This document shows positions 37,866-47,501 of a stretch of DNA of 64,000 bases, in pieces. Below the pieces are notes generated by a model. It was not told the DNA's origin. It saw only the letters and a list, made by a program, of their open reading frames with translations, and did not search any database. Position 1 is the first letter of the stretch. Each line of letters starts with the position of its first letter. Source of the DNA: CS4-C045 sp963844115 (lineage in GTDB: Bacteria; Planctomycetota; Planctomycetia; Pirellulales; UBA7805). The stretch spans positions 114,382 through 178,381 of the forward strand of contig CAWJNN010000040.1 in NCBI GenBank assembly GCA_963844115.1. The letters are read 5' to 3'. The translations under genes and the position numbers were made by a program.

Positions 37866-37990
37866 ATGGCCGAACACAAAACGGAGAATTCACAAAAAAT
37901 GGAATCACTCATCTCGCTTGCAAAGCGGCGAGGCTTCGTGTATCAGGGTTCTGAGATATATGGCGGGCTCGCAGGTACGTGGGACTACTC
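37866..37990 (+). CDS. glyS: Glycyl-tRNA synthetase, amino end only
   Basis: ATG 37866 opens MAEHKTENSQKMESLISLAK followed by RRGFVYQGSEIYGGLAGTWDY. This is motif-rich start of the alpha-2 type class II glycyl-tRNA synthetase (normally SLxKRRGFVFxSSEIYGGxxGxWDYGPLG). After WDY the expected GPLG is replaced by high-GC sequence of another source, fixing the second junction at about 37,985-37,995. Only about 40 of about 450 residues remain. Confidence 0.85.
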
Positions 37991-38122
37991 CGGTGCGTCC
38001 GTGGCCGGATTCCACGGGACGCGCCCACTCTGCCGTCCGGGGAGGTCCTTCGCCGTCAAGCGACCGTCAAGACTCGCTGGGCGTTTCCCCTGCGCCCGGT
38101 CTCCCTGCCGCGACGCCCGGGC

Positions 38123-39094
38123 TCAGGGAGTGAGCAGGATCTTGCCGGTGGCGCGGCGCTCGTCGATGTCGCGCAGCGCCACGGCCACCTCGTCGAGGGA
38201 GCGCACCGTGCCGATGACGGGGTCGAGCCGCCCGGACTCGAGCAGCGGCACGAGCGCGTCCCACTGGTGGCGCAGGAAGTCCGGGCCGGGCCGGCCCGGG
38301 TCCACCAGGCGCCCCACCCGACGCCGACGACGTCGACGTTGTTGAGCAGCAGCCGGTTGACCTTGACCTCGGGGATGGCGCCGGCGGTGAAGCCGATGAC
38401 GAGCATCCGGCCGAGCGGCGCGAGCGAGCGCAGCGAGTCGGTGAAGCGGTCGCCACCCACCGGGTCGACGACGACGTCGACGCCGCGGCCGGAGGTGAGG
38501 TCGGCGACCGAGTCCTTGAACCCCTGCGCCGAGCACCACCTCGTCGGCCCCGGCCGACCGCGCGACGTCCGCCTTCGCGGATCGAGACGACGGCGATACA
38601 CGGGCGCCCCACGCCTTGGCGAGCTGGATCGCGGCGGTGCCTATCCCGCCGGCGGCGCCGTGGACGAGCACCTTCTCGCCCTCGGCCAGCCGGCCGCGGG
38701 CGCGGAGCGCGAAGTGGCAGGTGAGGTAGTTCATCGGCAGCGCCGCGCCCTGGTCGAACGTCACGCGCGTCGGGCAGCGGGAAGACCAGCGCCGGGTCGC
38801 AGACGACCTGCTCCGCGAACCCGCCGAGGAACGGGAACGCCGCCACCCGGTCGCCCACCTCGAGCCCGCTCCCGGCGGGGCCGAGCGCACGAACCCGGCC
38901 ACCTCGGCACCGGGCACGAAGGGCGTCGGCGGCTTGATCTGGTACTCGCCGCGGGTCAGCAGGACGTCGGGGAAGGACACCCCGGCCGCGGCGACGTCGA
39001 TGAGGACCTGCCCGGCTGTCGGTTCGAGGTCAGGGACGTCGGCCACCTCGATGGCGTCGGGTCCGTCGAGTCGGGTCACGAGGGCTGCGCGCAT
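38123..39094 (-). CDS. Zinc-type quinone oxidoreductase (NADPH:quinone reductase family), several frameshifts
   Basis: Medium-chain dehydrogenase of the QOR subfamily. It begins MRAALVTRLDGPDAIEVADV with GVSFPDVLLTRGEYQIKPPTPFVPGAEVAG. The cofactor motif VLVHGAAGGIGTAAIQLAKAWGA is clear. The end reads GRLDPVIGTVRSLDEVAVAL and GKILLTP. At least four changes of frame are needed (near 38,878, 38,764, 38,585 and 38,300), all within GC-rich runs. Catalytic zinc ligands are absent, as usual for QOR. The sequence is very GC-rich and of actinobacterial character. It is divergent from the MFS gene. Confidence 0.82.
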   Translation of the reverse strand: MRAALVTRLDGPDAIEVADVPDLEPTAGQVLIDVAAAGVSFPDVLLTRGEYQIKPPTPFVPGAEVAGFVRSAPPGAGSRWATGWRRSRSSAGSRSRSSATRRWSSRCPTRVTFDQGAALPMNYLTCHFALRARGRLAEGEKVLVHGAAGGIGTAAIQLAKAWGARVSPSSRSAKADVARSAGADEVVLGAGVQGLGRRPHLRPRRRRRRRPGGWRPLHRLAALARAARPDARHRLHRRRHPRGQGQPAAAQQRRRRRRRVGRLVDPGRPGPDFLRHQWDALVPLLESGRLDPVIGTVRSLDEVAVALRDIDERRATGKILLTP

Positions 39095-39174
39095 CCCGAT
39101 CCTAGGAGGCGGAGGGCCGTGACTCCGGCGGGCGTCCGGAGGGAATGTCCGGGCCTCGTGCGCCTTGTCCTTGT

Positions 39175-40435
39175 GTGCCCGAGCCTCGCCATGCCCTCCT
39201 TGCCACGATCGCCCTCGTCGTCGGCGGCTTCGCCATCGGGACGACCGAGTTCGTGACGATGGGCCTGCTGCCCGAGATCGCGGAGGGTGTGTCGGTGTCC
39301 ATCCCGGTCGCCGGGCACACCATCTCCGCGTATGCCGCGGGTGTCGTCGTCGGTGCCCCGCTGCTCGCCGTGCTCGGAGCCACGTGGCCGCGCAAGGCGC
39401 TGCTCGTCGGGCTCATGGTCGCGTTCGCCATCGGCAACGCGCTGACCGCGCTGGCGCCCGACTCTCGTGGCTCGTCGTGGCCCGCTTCGTCGCCGGGCTG
39501 CCGCACGGCGCCTTCTTCGGCGTGGCCGCCCTCGTCGCGGTCGACCTCGCGCCGGCGGGCCGGCCGGCCGCGCGGTGGGCCCGGTCATGCTCGGCATCCC
39601 GATCGCCAACGTCGCCGGCGTGCCCGGCGCCACCTGGCTCGGGCAGCACTACGGCTGGCGCTCGGCCTACTGGCTCGTCGCCGTGCTCGGGGTGCTCACC
39701 ATCGGCATGCTCCTCGCCTACGTCCCGCACATCGCGCGCAACATCGAGCGCACGATCAAGCGCGAGCTCAAGGGCTTCGCGACCACTCAGGTGGCGCTGA
39801 CGCTCGCCGTCGGCGCCATCGGCTTCGGTGGCATGTTCGCGATGGAGAGCTACATCGCGCCGACGGTCACCGACGTCACCGGCCTCGACGCCAGCGCGGT
39901 CCCGATCTTCCTGCTCGCCTCCGGCATCGGCGGCCTCGTCGGCAACCTCGCTCGCCGGACGGCTGGGCGAGTGGTCGGTGCTCCGGTCGATCACCATCGG
40001 CTGCGTCGGGCTTGGGCGTGAACCTCGCGCGTTCGCCCTCACCGCGCAGTGGGCGGTGCCCGCGCTCGTCGTCTCTTGCTGTCCTCGGTGCTCGCCTCGG
40101 TCCTCGTCGTCAACCTCCAGCTCCGCCTCATGCAGGTCGCCGGCGCGGCCCAGACGCTCGCCGCGGCGAGCAACCACGCCGCCCTCAACACGGCGAACGC
40201 GCTCGGGGCCTGGCTCGGTGGCATCGTCATCGCGAACGGCTACGGCTACACCGCGCCGTCGTGGGTCGGGGTCGGGCTCGCCGTGCTCGGGGCTGGCGGT
40301 CCTCGGGGTGTCGGTGCTCATCCACCGTCGCGACCCCCGGCCCACTCCGGTGCGCGCTGCCTCACCGAGGGGAACCGCCGGGATCCCCGGCGTGTTCACA
40401 CGTTCGCGGAGGAGGGCGTCCGACCGCCGCCGTAG
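39175..40435 (+). CDS. MFS transporter of the DHA1 (AraJ/Cmx-like) family, several frameshifts
   Basis: Drug/proton antiporter type carrier with twelve expected helices. From GTG 39175 it reads VPEPRHALLATIALVVGGFA followed by IGTTEFVTMGLLPEIAEG, the hallmark first helix of this family. Helices continue in three frames: VVARFVAGLPHGAFFGVAAL, PVMLGIPIANVAGVPGATWLG, GFGGMFAMESYIAPTVT and LLSSVLASVLVVNLQLRLMQ, then NHAALNTANALGAWLGGIVI. At least five single-base shifts are needed. The joined length of about 410 residues is normal. The substrate is unknown; homologues export chloramphenicol or sugars. Confidence 0.82.
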
Positions 40436-40444
40436 GCTGCCGGG

Positions 40445-41259
40445 ATGACCGACTCCGTCACGTCCACGTCGAGGACGGCGTCGCCCACGTCGGGCTCAAC
40501 CGGCCCGACAAGCTCAACGCGCTGACGCTCGACACGCTCGAGGACCTCGTCGCGACGGCCCGCGGGCTCGCGCGGACCGCACGCTGCGCGGGGTGGTCCT
40601 CGGGGGGTCCGGCGAGTCCTTCTGCGCCGGCCTCGACTTCGCGACGGTGCTCCGCGAGCCGCCGCGCGTCGCGCGGCGTTCGCCCCCCGCCCGTGGCGTG
40701 GCACCAACCTCTTCCAGGAGGCGTGCTGGGCGTGGCGCCGGCTGCCCGTCCCCGTCATCGCGGCGGTCCACGGCCACTGCCTCGGCGGCGGCCTCCAGAT
40801 CGCGCTCGCGGCCGACTTCCGCATCACGGCGCCCGACGCGAAGTGGAGCGTGCTCGAGGCCAAGTGGGGGATCATCCCCGACATGTCCGGCATCCAGGCC
40901 CTCTCCCAGCAGGTCGGGATGGACGTCGCCAAGCGCCTGACGATGACCGGCGAGACGCTCTCGGGCACCGAGGCGGTGCGGATCGGGCTCGCGAGCGAGT
41001 CGCACATCGACCCGTATGCCGGTGCGCTGGCTCTCGCGTCCACCCTCGCGACCGCTCGCCGGACTCGGTCGCGGCGGCCAAGCGCCTCTTCAACCGGACG
41101 TGGTCGGCGAGCGACCGCCGCACCTTCAGGTGGGAGCGGCTCGAGCAGGCTCGCCTCCTCATGGGCGCCAACGCGCCGAGGCGCGGCGCGCGGCCACGCG
41201 ACGGGAGCGGCCGGCATACAAGCCTCGTGCCGGGATCGACCCGCGGGCTGACCCGGTGA
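40445..41259 (+). CDS. Enoyl-CoA hydratase/isomerase (crotonase family), frameshifted
   Basis: Acyl-CoA processing enzyme. ATG 40445 is near the start, but the family frame begins VEDGVAHVGLNRPDKLNALT. It then moves frame near 40,590 (LRGVVLGGSGESFCAGLDFATVL) and near 40,690, and the core follows: VPVIAAVHGHCLGGGLQIALAADFRI, the oxyanion-hole region, and EAKWGIIPDMSGIQALSQQV. A last shift near 41,050 leads to SVAAAKRLFNRTW. The catalytic glutamate at the second position falls in AKWSVLEAKWGIIPDMSG, which resembles the PaaG/ECI-like group more than true hydratases. The end is uncertain. Confidence 0.8.
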
Positions 41260-42515
41260 CGACCCCTGCGGCTGGACCGCGACGACGCGTCCACGACGAC
41301 CCGGCACATCACCTGCGTGCTGTGCGAGGCGTTGTGCGGCCTGGAGGTGGCGCTGCGCGGCGACGAGATCGTGCGCATCCGGGGCACGCCGAGGACCCGC
41401 TTCGCGCGGCCACATCTGCCCCAAGGCCGTCGCGCTCCAGGACCTGCACACCGACCCCGACCGGCTCCGTCGACCGGTGGCGCGGGACGGCGACGGCTTC
41501 GTCGAGATCGGGTGGGACGAGGCGATCGAGCTCGCCGCCGGGCTTCTCCACGGTCCAGCAGCGTCACGGGCGCGACGCCGTCGCGACCTACCTCGGCAAC
41601 CCCAACGTCCACAGCCTCGGCGCGCTGACCCACGTCACCGCGATCCTGCGCACCTGCGGAGTCCGGCTCGGAACGTGTTCAGCGCGACGACCGTCGACCA
41701 GCTGCCGCACCACGTCGTCGCGTGGGCGATGTACGGCCACCAGTTCCTGCTCCCGTTGCCCGACATCGACCGCACCGACTCCTCGTGCTCGTCGGGACGC
41801 AACCCGATGGCGTCGAACGGGTCGCTGTGGACGGTGCCGGACTTCCCGGGACGGCTGCGCGAGCTGCCTTCGCGGGGCGGGCGGCTCGTCGTGCTCGACC
41901 CGCGGCGCACCGAGACCGCGGCGGTCGCCGACGAGCACCACTTCGTCCGGCCCGGCACCGACGCGACCGTGCTGCTGGCGCTGGTCAACGTCGTCCTCGC
42001 CGAGGGGCTCCCGGCCCGCGTCCTATGTCGACGGGCTCGACGAGGTGCGGATGGCGGTCGAGCCGTTCACCCCGGAGGAGCTCGCCGAGCGGGTCAGCGG
42101 GATGCCCGCCGCCGAGTGCGCCGTCTGGCGCGTGACGTGGTCGGGCGCCGTCGGCGGCCGTGCACGGCCGGATGGGGGTGTCGACCCAGGCGTTCGGCGT
42201 GCTGTGCCAGTGGGCGATCCAGGCGCTCATCGCGCTCACCGGCAACCTCGACCGGACCGGCGGGACGATGTTCACGTCACCGGCGATCGACATCGTCGGG
42301 CGCAATCTCATCGGTCCGGGGGGCACCGCAGGCGGACCCGCGTGCGCGGACTGCCGGACTTCGGCGGTGGCTGCCGGTGTCGGTGCTGGCCGAGGAGATG
42401 TCCACGCCGGGTGAGGGGCAGGTCCGGCGCCCTCCTGACGATCGCCGGCAACCCCGTGTCGTCGACGCCGGGCGGGCACCGCCGGATCGTCAGCGGCCTC
42501 CTCGACGAATCGGAC
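41256..42515 (+). CDS. Molybdopterin oxidoreductase, truncated at the third junction
   Basis: Mo/W-bisPGD enzyme of the formate dehydrogenase/nitrate reductase superfamily. The iron-sulfur motif begins TCVLCEALCGLEVAL, followed by the lost-frame HICPKA-like region, VARDGDGFVEIGWDEAIELA, GNPNVHSLGALTHVTAIL, LVGTNPMASNGSLWTVPDF, RRTETAAVADEHHFVRPGTDATVLLALVNVVLAEG and IQALIALTGNLDRTGGTMF. Several frameshifts interrupt it. It ends in the family motif LLTIAGNPVSSTPGGHRRIVSGLLDE at about 42,510, where planctomycetal ppk1 sequence starts. About half of the usual 700 residues remain. Start uncertain. Confidence 0.82.
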
Positions 42516-43706
42516 CACGGCGTCAAATGTTTCGTATGGGTGGTATAGCAACACGTCGCGGCGTGAAATGGTCTCGAACAGGCTTTCCGTCGGCGAGATC
42601 TGCGGAGACTGCTTCGGCGGCCACGGCTCGTACCGCAGCGAGTCAAAACCCTGTGAATCACACAGTCGAAAGAAGGCGGCCAAATCCAGCGGTCCCGGTG
42701 CGGCGAATACCCAGCGATCCGAAACATCGATTGCCGACTGCAGGAATTCCCGCAGTTCCGGACTGGCATGGTCGGCCAGTTCCAAACGCACACAATCACT
42801 TTGCCGACGTGCGTTGACGATTTCCTGCATCTTCGACAACAGATCCGACGCCTGATCCTCTTTCAGTTCCAGGTCGGCATTCCGCGTGATGCGGAAGGCG
42901 ACGCTCTCTTCGATCGTTTCACCGGGAAAAAACCGTGAAACAAACATGCCAACGACGTCTTCCAGCAGGATGTAACTGAATCCGCTGTCTGCCGGCAGAG
43001 TAATAAACCGTTGGCGATTGCGACCGAAAGGGACGACAGCAAATCGTGGAAGTGAAGGTTCAGCAATGGGTGCCAGGCGGACGCACAGGCTGATCGATTG
43101 ATTGATCAACGGTGGAAACGGAGGCGTCTCGTCGACGGGCGTCCCTTCGGAAGACGAAGCGATCGCATCGAGGCTTCTGGCAAGCGCCGCTTTCTTTTTT
43201 GTTACTTTCGGCTTGCGCGACGGCGATTCGATGGCCGTTGCCATCGCGGCACTAGCTGTATTGCCCGTACCTACGGCGACCGCCAGCGGCGTTAAGATCG
43301 GAAACACTTCCTGATCGAAAATCCGTTCGACATGCTGTGCCTGCCGATCGGTCAGTTCGCTGGGCTGCACCCGGTGCATGCCGACTTCTGTCAATGCCGG
43401 CTCAAGGTCCGACAACAGGCAGCGATACTGTTCGGTCATGAACGCCTCCATGCGCTCGCCGATCGCCTTCAACTGCTGCGTCGTCGTCAATCCCACCGGA
43501 TCGGGCCGCATATCGCCTTCGGCCTCGAGCATCTGCAGACTGCCCACCCGCACCATCGTGAACTCGTCAAGATTCGAAGCGGTGATCGCCAGAAACTTCA
43601 GCCGCTCCAGCAGCGGGATCGACGGATCACCAGCTTCATCCAGGACTCGTTGATTGAATTCGAGCCAGCTCAGTTCACGATTAAAAAAACGAGGCTCAGC
43701 AGACAT
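42490..43706 (-). CDS. ppk1: Polyphosphate kinase 1, carboxy part lost at the junction
   Basis: Makes polyphosphate from ATP. From ATG 43706 (MSAEPRFFNRELSWLEFNQR) the amino and head domains are intact: FNRELSWLEFNQRVL, ASNLDEFTMVRVGSL, DRQAQHVERIFDQEVFPILTPLA, FIPLPxR-like FVVPFGRNRQRFITL, and the tunnel motif RRDVLLYHPYETFDAVVRFV. The strand then reads EEAADDPAV before changing to foreign sequence; the catalytic histidine region and the whole carboxy half are missing. An insert of about 50 residues (SPSRKPKVTKKKAALARSL) splits the head domain. It lies 79 bp after ppx on the same strand, so polyphosphate synthesis and breakdown are co-transcribed. Confidence 0.92.
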
Positions 43707-43785
43707 GCCGGGAAAGTCTCTCAGAAAAACGCGGTAAATGTGTCGTGTGAAAATCAGGATCGGTGATGGACGTCGTGTATCGTCC

Positions 43786-45366
43786 CTATGGACGGAGTTT
43801 TCGCAACAGGACGGGCATGCCAAAGGTGGCTTCAAACAATGTCCCCGATTGTTTGAGTGCCAGTTGTTCGAGACTCAAATCTTCAATCTGCGGAATGGCG
43901 ATCACCAGCCGACCGCCTTCGCGTGAGAACTTCAGTTCGTGCAATCGTTGACTGTGCGAGGCTTCCAAGGCATCAGCGACGCGCAGCATGGCCGCCATTT
44001 TGACGACCGCAATCCGCTGATCCCTGCTGAGTGCCGTGAACACCGTATGCGTTGGTTTCGGGGAAGCGCGGCGATGGTAGCGGGTCGTGAGCGCGACCAG
44101 TTGCACGTCCGAGCGACTGAGCCCGAACAATTCACTGTGCTGGATCAGATACATGGAATGTTTGTGGTACGAACCGGTGTTGATATACAGCCCCACCTCA
44201 TGCAACAGGGCAGCGACTCGCAGCAGCAATTCGTAGCGCGGGTCCAAATGATGCTCGTCGCGCAAACCTTGAAAAAGGATGCCGCAAAGCTTCGAAACTT
44301 GCCGTGCATGCAATTCGTCGAATTCAAATTTCCTGCCGAGATCAAAGGCCGATCGAATCACCTGATTGCTGAAATCTTCATTCCAGCCGCCGCGAGAGGC
44401 CATTTCATTCAACAGGCCGTCGCGCAGGTTTATGCTGGCGACAATCACTTCTTTCAGCTCAAACGCTTTCGCCAGCATGGTGTAGGCGAGCAGGGCTGGG
44501 CCCAGCGTTCCCGCTTCCGGAAACGTGATGTGGTACTTGTGAACCAGTTTGTCTTCGTTCAGCGACAGGACTGCATCCGTCAAATTCGAAAGATCCTTGA
44601 CCGGAATCCGAGTCAACCGGTCGGGATCCCAGTCCGGGACGAGTTGCCTGGCCGCAAATCGCATGTCGCCACCGAGTGCGACCATTTCCTGTGTGGTTTC
44701 AGCGGGAACCTGTTGCAGTATTTGATCGAGAATTCGCTGGATTTGCGTTTCCATCAGCCGACGCGTCGCCGATTGCGAGGCCTGATAGGCTTCCAGCGTC
44801 TGATGAATCCGCAACGACCCGAGCCGATAGGTGTGCGCGAACAGCACGTCGGCATTCTGAACTTGCAGCAATTCCGTGCTTCCACCGCCGACCTCGGTGA
44901 CAACCGTGCGGGCATCGGTCAGCTTGGGATCTCGTTTCAAGAGCGGCTGGATGCCCAGGTAGGTAATTCGATTGACCTCGGCCTCGTCGATCGGCACTAC
45001 CTGGAAGCCCGTCGCGGTATACACACGGTCGAGAAACGCGAGTTTATTGTTGGCTTCGCGCACGGCGCTCGTCGCCACGACACGGACTTTTTCCGGCGAC
45101 TCAATCCCATATTCCGCCAGCACGCGACGGTAACTTTTGAGCACTCGCACACATTCTTCGATCGTACTCTTTTCGAGCATCCCTCGCGTGAATGTATCTT
45201 CGCCGAGTCCCACTGCCTGAGACAGTGAGGACAAATGTCGCACACCATGTTCTTCGTCGATTTCCGCGATCGCCATCCGGATGGACGTCGTACCAACGTC
45301 GATGACCGCCGAAGGCTGAGCGGTAGCACTGCGAAAAGCGATCGACGACGAGTCTAAAGGCGACAT
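43786..45366 (-). CDS. ppx: Exopolyphosphatase / pppGpp phosphatase with HD domain
   Basis: Ppx/GppA family, 526 residues. The actin-like ATPase fold starts SAVIDVGTTSIRMAIAEID, with the phosphate loops DTFTRGMLEKSTIEE, VRVVATSAVREANNK and VTEVGGGSTELLQV. After about residue 330 an HD-type domain follows (LLLRVAALLHEVGLYINTGSYHKHSMYLI and VALTTRYHRR), with the metal His-Asp replaced or shifted (LLHEVG). Together with ppk1 it controls polyphosphate level. ATG 45366 gives MSPLDSSSIAF. Confidence 0.94.
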   Translation of the reverse strand: MSPLDSSSIAFRSATAQPSAVIDVGTTSIRMAIAEIDEEHGVRHLSSLSQAVGLGEDTFTRGMLEKSTIEECVRVLKSYRRVLAEYGIESPEKVRVVATSAVREANNKLAFLDRVYTATGFQVVPIDEAEVNRITYLGIQPLLKRDPKLTDARTVVTEVGGGSTELLQVQNADVLFAHTYRLGSLRIHQTLEAYQASQSATRRLMETQIQRILDQILQQVPAETTQEMVALGGDMRFAARQLVPDWDPDRLTRIPVKDLSNLTDAVLSLNEDKLVHKYHITFPEAGTLGPALLAYTMLAKAFELKEVIVASINLRDGLLNEMASRGGWNEDFSNQVIRSAFDLGRKFEFDELHARQVSKLCGILFQGLRDEHHLDPRYELLLRVAALLHEVGLYINTGSYHKHSMYLIQHSELFGLSRSDVQLVALTTRYHRRASPKPTHTVFTALSRDQRIAVVKMAAMLRVADALEASHSQRLHELKFSREGGRLVIAIPQIEDLSLEQLALKQSGTLFEATFGMPVLLRKLRP

Positions 45367-45660
45367 TTCAATCCGCGATAACGTTGTTCAACTGAGGTCT
45401 ATTTTTACTGTATCTACGGCAACACGCCAACTTTTCGCAGGCTTTTTCAGAACCGAATCAATCCCGCCCCGTCTGATTGGCTCGCGGGGACCGTGAACGT
45501 CAAACCACCAAACGACTGGTTTCGCCGATCATCGCTCCCGTGACAAGAGCCAGTTCCGAAATCTCATCTCGACCACATAGCATTGAGAAACTGCACTGAC
45601 GAAGCAAGCCGAGCGAAAATTCGGGTAGTGGGGGATTATCGTGGGTCAGAAATTTCAGCC

Positions 45661-46104
45661 CTATTTTTCAGGCTGTTTCGGCGGTCGCGCCTTGCTGAGC
45701 AACAGCCATGCGGAGAGCGTGGTCAGAGGAAGGACGAACAACCAGTAGGATACGAAGCAAATGATGTGAGTTGCGCCCCGTGACGAGTATCCAAACCGAA
45801 CCCCAGGAATGCTAACCTTCAAGGGCGCAGTTGAATCATGTAAAGCGTCCGTTGACTTCAAGCGGTCAATTGGCCTTGAGTGGAAAGACACTCCGAACTT
45901 GGTGTCGTCAGTTCCGTATGCAGCTGCAACCACCCCAACCCCGCATTGGTCGGATCTGAGATTGACGATCCAAAAATCTCCAAGATATGCAATCAGTAAA
46001 TCGGCCCTGTACAAACTCCTGAACCATCCACCCATGAACACGCACGCCATCACCAGCGTCAACACGCCGATTTTTCGTCGCAGCGGTTTGAAGTAATCGT
46101 GCAT
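45661..46104 (-). CDS. Paralogous two-helix membrane protein, copy 1
   Basis: 147 residues from ATG 46104 (MHDYFKPLRRKIGVLTLVMA). The shared plan in this cluster is: a basic start D-Y/F-F-K-P-x-R-R-K, a first helix (VLTLVMACVFMGGWFRSLY), an extracytoplasmic middle, and a last helix (LFVLPLTTLSAWLLLSK) before a charged tail. Copies 2 and 3 and one remnant lie within 4.1 kb. The middle reads IVNLRSDQCGVGVVAAAYGTDD. I recognise the family only as a repeated planctomycetal hypothetical; no function is known. An 80-residue gene ends 9 bp upstream and is probably in the same transcript. Confidence 0.75.
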   Translation of the reverse strand: MHDYFKPLRRKIGVLTLVMACVFMGGWFRSLYRADLLIAYLGDFWIVNLRSDQCGVGVVAAAYGTDDTKFGVSFHSRPIDRLKSTDALHDSTAPLKVSIPGVRFGYSSRGATHIICFVSYWLFVLPLTTLSAWLLLSKARPPKQPEK

Positions 46105-46112
46105 GGTTCGGC

Positions 46113-46355
46113 TCAGGTGTTTTTCCGCCGTTGAATGATGGACCGTAAGATGATGTCGACTGGTACGTCGTAGTACCCCCGCTTGTGCCTTACATCGTCG
46201 CAACAGCGGATTGCTTCTCTCGAATGAAGAAGCAGTTCGTCGATCGTCCATTTCCTTTGATATGCGGCGTTGAAGTCGTCAACCATCTCATCCACGAATT
46301 CCGCCTGATCCAATTCGACGCCGAATTCTCGCGGGTCAAACTTCGACCTGCTCAT
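46113..46355 (-). CDS. Small acidic protein upstream of paralogue copy 1
   Basis: 80 residues (MSRSKFDPREFGVELDQAEF onward), acidic and helical, with a cysteine pair in EAIRCCDDVRHKRGYYDVP. No known family. Its stop is 9 bp before the start of the membrane protein, so the two are likely co-transcribed. Confidence 0.55.
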   Translation of the reverse strand: MSRSKFDPREFGVELDQAEFVDEMVDDFNAAYQRKWTIDELLLHSREAIRCCDDVRHKRGYYDVPVDIILRSIIQRRKNT

Positions 46356-47036
46356 AAGAAATGCGTCCTAGAATCCGGTTTCTAATTCGCTTTGCGTCCC
46401 TATTCTGGGTCCAGTAATCTTAAGTTTCAATCGTTCACGAACCATTGATCTGCTGCGTGCGTTCAAAAACGCGCAAGCGGCGTTTTGGGAATAAGGCAAC
46501 AGTTGGCCACTTCCAGTTGACGACCGATGGCTTCCCACGGTACTGCAAGATAGTTCGTCCGGTTCTCGGCGATCGAATCGACTAAATGGAATTTGTGAAG
46601 TCCTACGGATCGGACAGAGTGCAGGAGCAACGTCGACACTCGCCTCCGACGGCCTTAAGAATCTCGCACGAGACGATAATCGGTGATCCAGTTCAGGACC
46701 GTGCCCGCACCAGCCATGTTGAACACAGCAACCATTGACTGCGTATGGCGACCCGAAGATTCACGCGACTGACCGACGCATTCAACAAGAAGTGAGAGAA
46801 TCACGAAGCAGCCTTGGCGCTGTGATTCGCGTTTTTCAATTTCCCACGCAAGCACATGACGCTGAACGAAACGCCAGCGATGGCAAGCGGTTCTGGAGGA
46901 TCACAACTGGACAATCCGAGAACTGATTGAAGGATCGGCGAAGTTCTGAGACTGACGTCGAATCTGAACGAACCTGGCGATAAGCTGGGGTTTGTTCCTT
47001 GTGCTTTTCTCGCCCTACACAAATGGAGCATTCACT
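46356..47036. other. About 680 bp without a supported gene
   Basis: Several short readings overlap on both strands, with none showing family resemblance or a good start signal. It probably includes the promoters of the two divergent genes. Confidence 0.4.
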
Positions 47037-47435
47037 ATGAAGCGAAACGAATTGCTTGTCACCGGTTTGATGTGTCTTATATTCAGCGGTTTTGCACAAG
47101 CGGGAGACAAGACAGATCCAACGGGTCACTGGAAATGGTCCATCACACGCGATGATAATGTCGTCGTCGATTTTTCGCTGAAGTTGAAATTGTCCAATGA
47201 CAAACTCATCGGCACAATCACAATTCCAAATAAAGACAAGATCGAGATCGAAGAAGCGTCATTCAAGGATGGCGAGGTGAAATTCTCGGTAAAGTGCAAA
47301 GCCCCGATGAATCGTGTCGTCACGACCAAATATAAAGGAAAGTTGGACGGGGACGCGATCAAGGGAACTTATGAATCAGACGTTAGAGGGGACAGACAAA
47401 ACGGCGAGTGGACTCCCAAACGAGACGCAAACTGA
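47037..47435 (+). CDS. Small exported beta-barrel-like protein, function unknown
   Basis: 132 residues from ATG 47037: signal peptide MKRNELLVTGLMCLIFSGFA, cleaved near AQAG, then a domain of alternating strands (DPTGHWKWSITRDDN, LKLKLSNDKLIGTITIPN, VKFSVKCKAPMNRVVTTKYK, GKLDGDAIKGTYESDV). The pattern TGxWKW...KLxGxI...YKGKLxGDxIKG recurs in planctomycetal exported proteins with a lipocalin-like look. Followed by a strong hairpin. Confidence 0.7.
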   Translation: MKRNELLVTGLMCLIFSGFAQAGDKTDPTGHWKWSITRDDNVVVDFSLKLKLSNDKLIGTITIPNKDKIEIEEASFKDGEVKFSVKCKAPMNRVVTTKYKGKLDGDAIKGTYESDVRGDRQNGEWTPKRDAN

Positions 47436-47453
47436 TCAATCCACGAATCTAAC

Positions 47454-47500
47454 CCTCAATAATCCACCACCACCTTTATGGTCGTGGTGGATTATTGAGG
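47454..47500. terminator. 17-bp-stem hairpin, probable bidirectional terminator
   Basis: CCTCAATAATCCACCAC (47454-47470) pairs perfectly with 47484-47500, loop 13 bases. It lies between the convergent exported-protein gene and paralogue copy 2; copy 2 stops at 47502, just before it. Confidence 0.8.
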
Positions 47501-47501
47501 A

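Noticed and set aside
38979..40399. Long minus-strand reading opposite the MFS gene as a real protein
   Set aside because: It is an antisense shadow in very GC-rich sequence, rich in Arg/Ala/Asp with no family resemblance, while the plus strand carries the MFS helices.
34634..42500. A horizontally acquired genomic island inside a planctomycete
   Set aside because: The edges cut genes in mid-motif on both sides, two unrelated sources are joined end to end, and no integrase, tRNA or attachment site is present. Chimeric assembly fits better.
43939..45228. 429-codon plus-strand reading opposite ppx
   Set aside because: Antisense shadow; all conserved motifs are on the minus strand.
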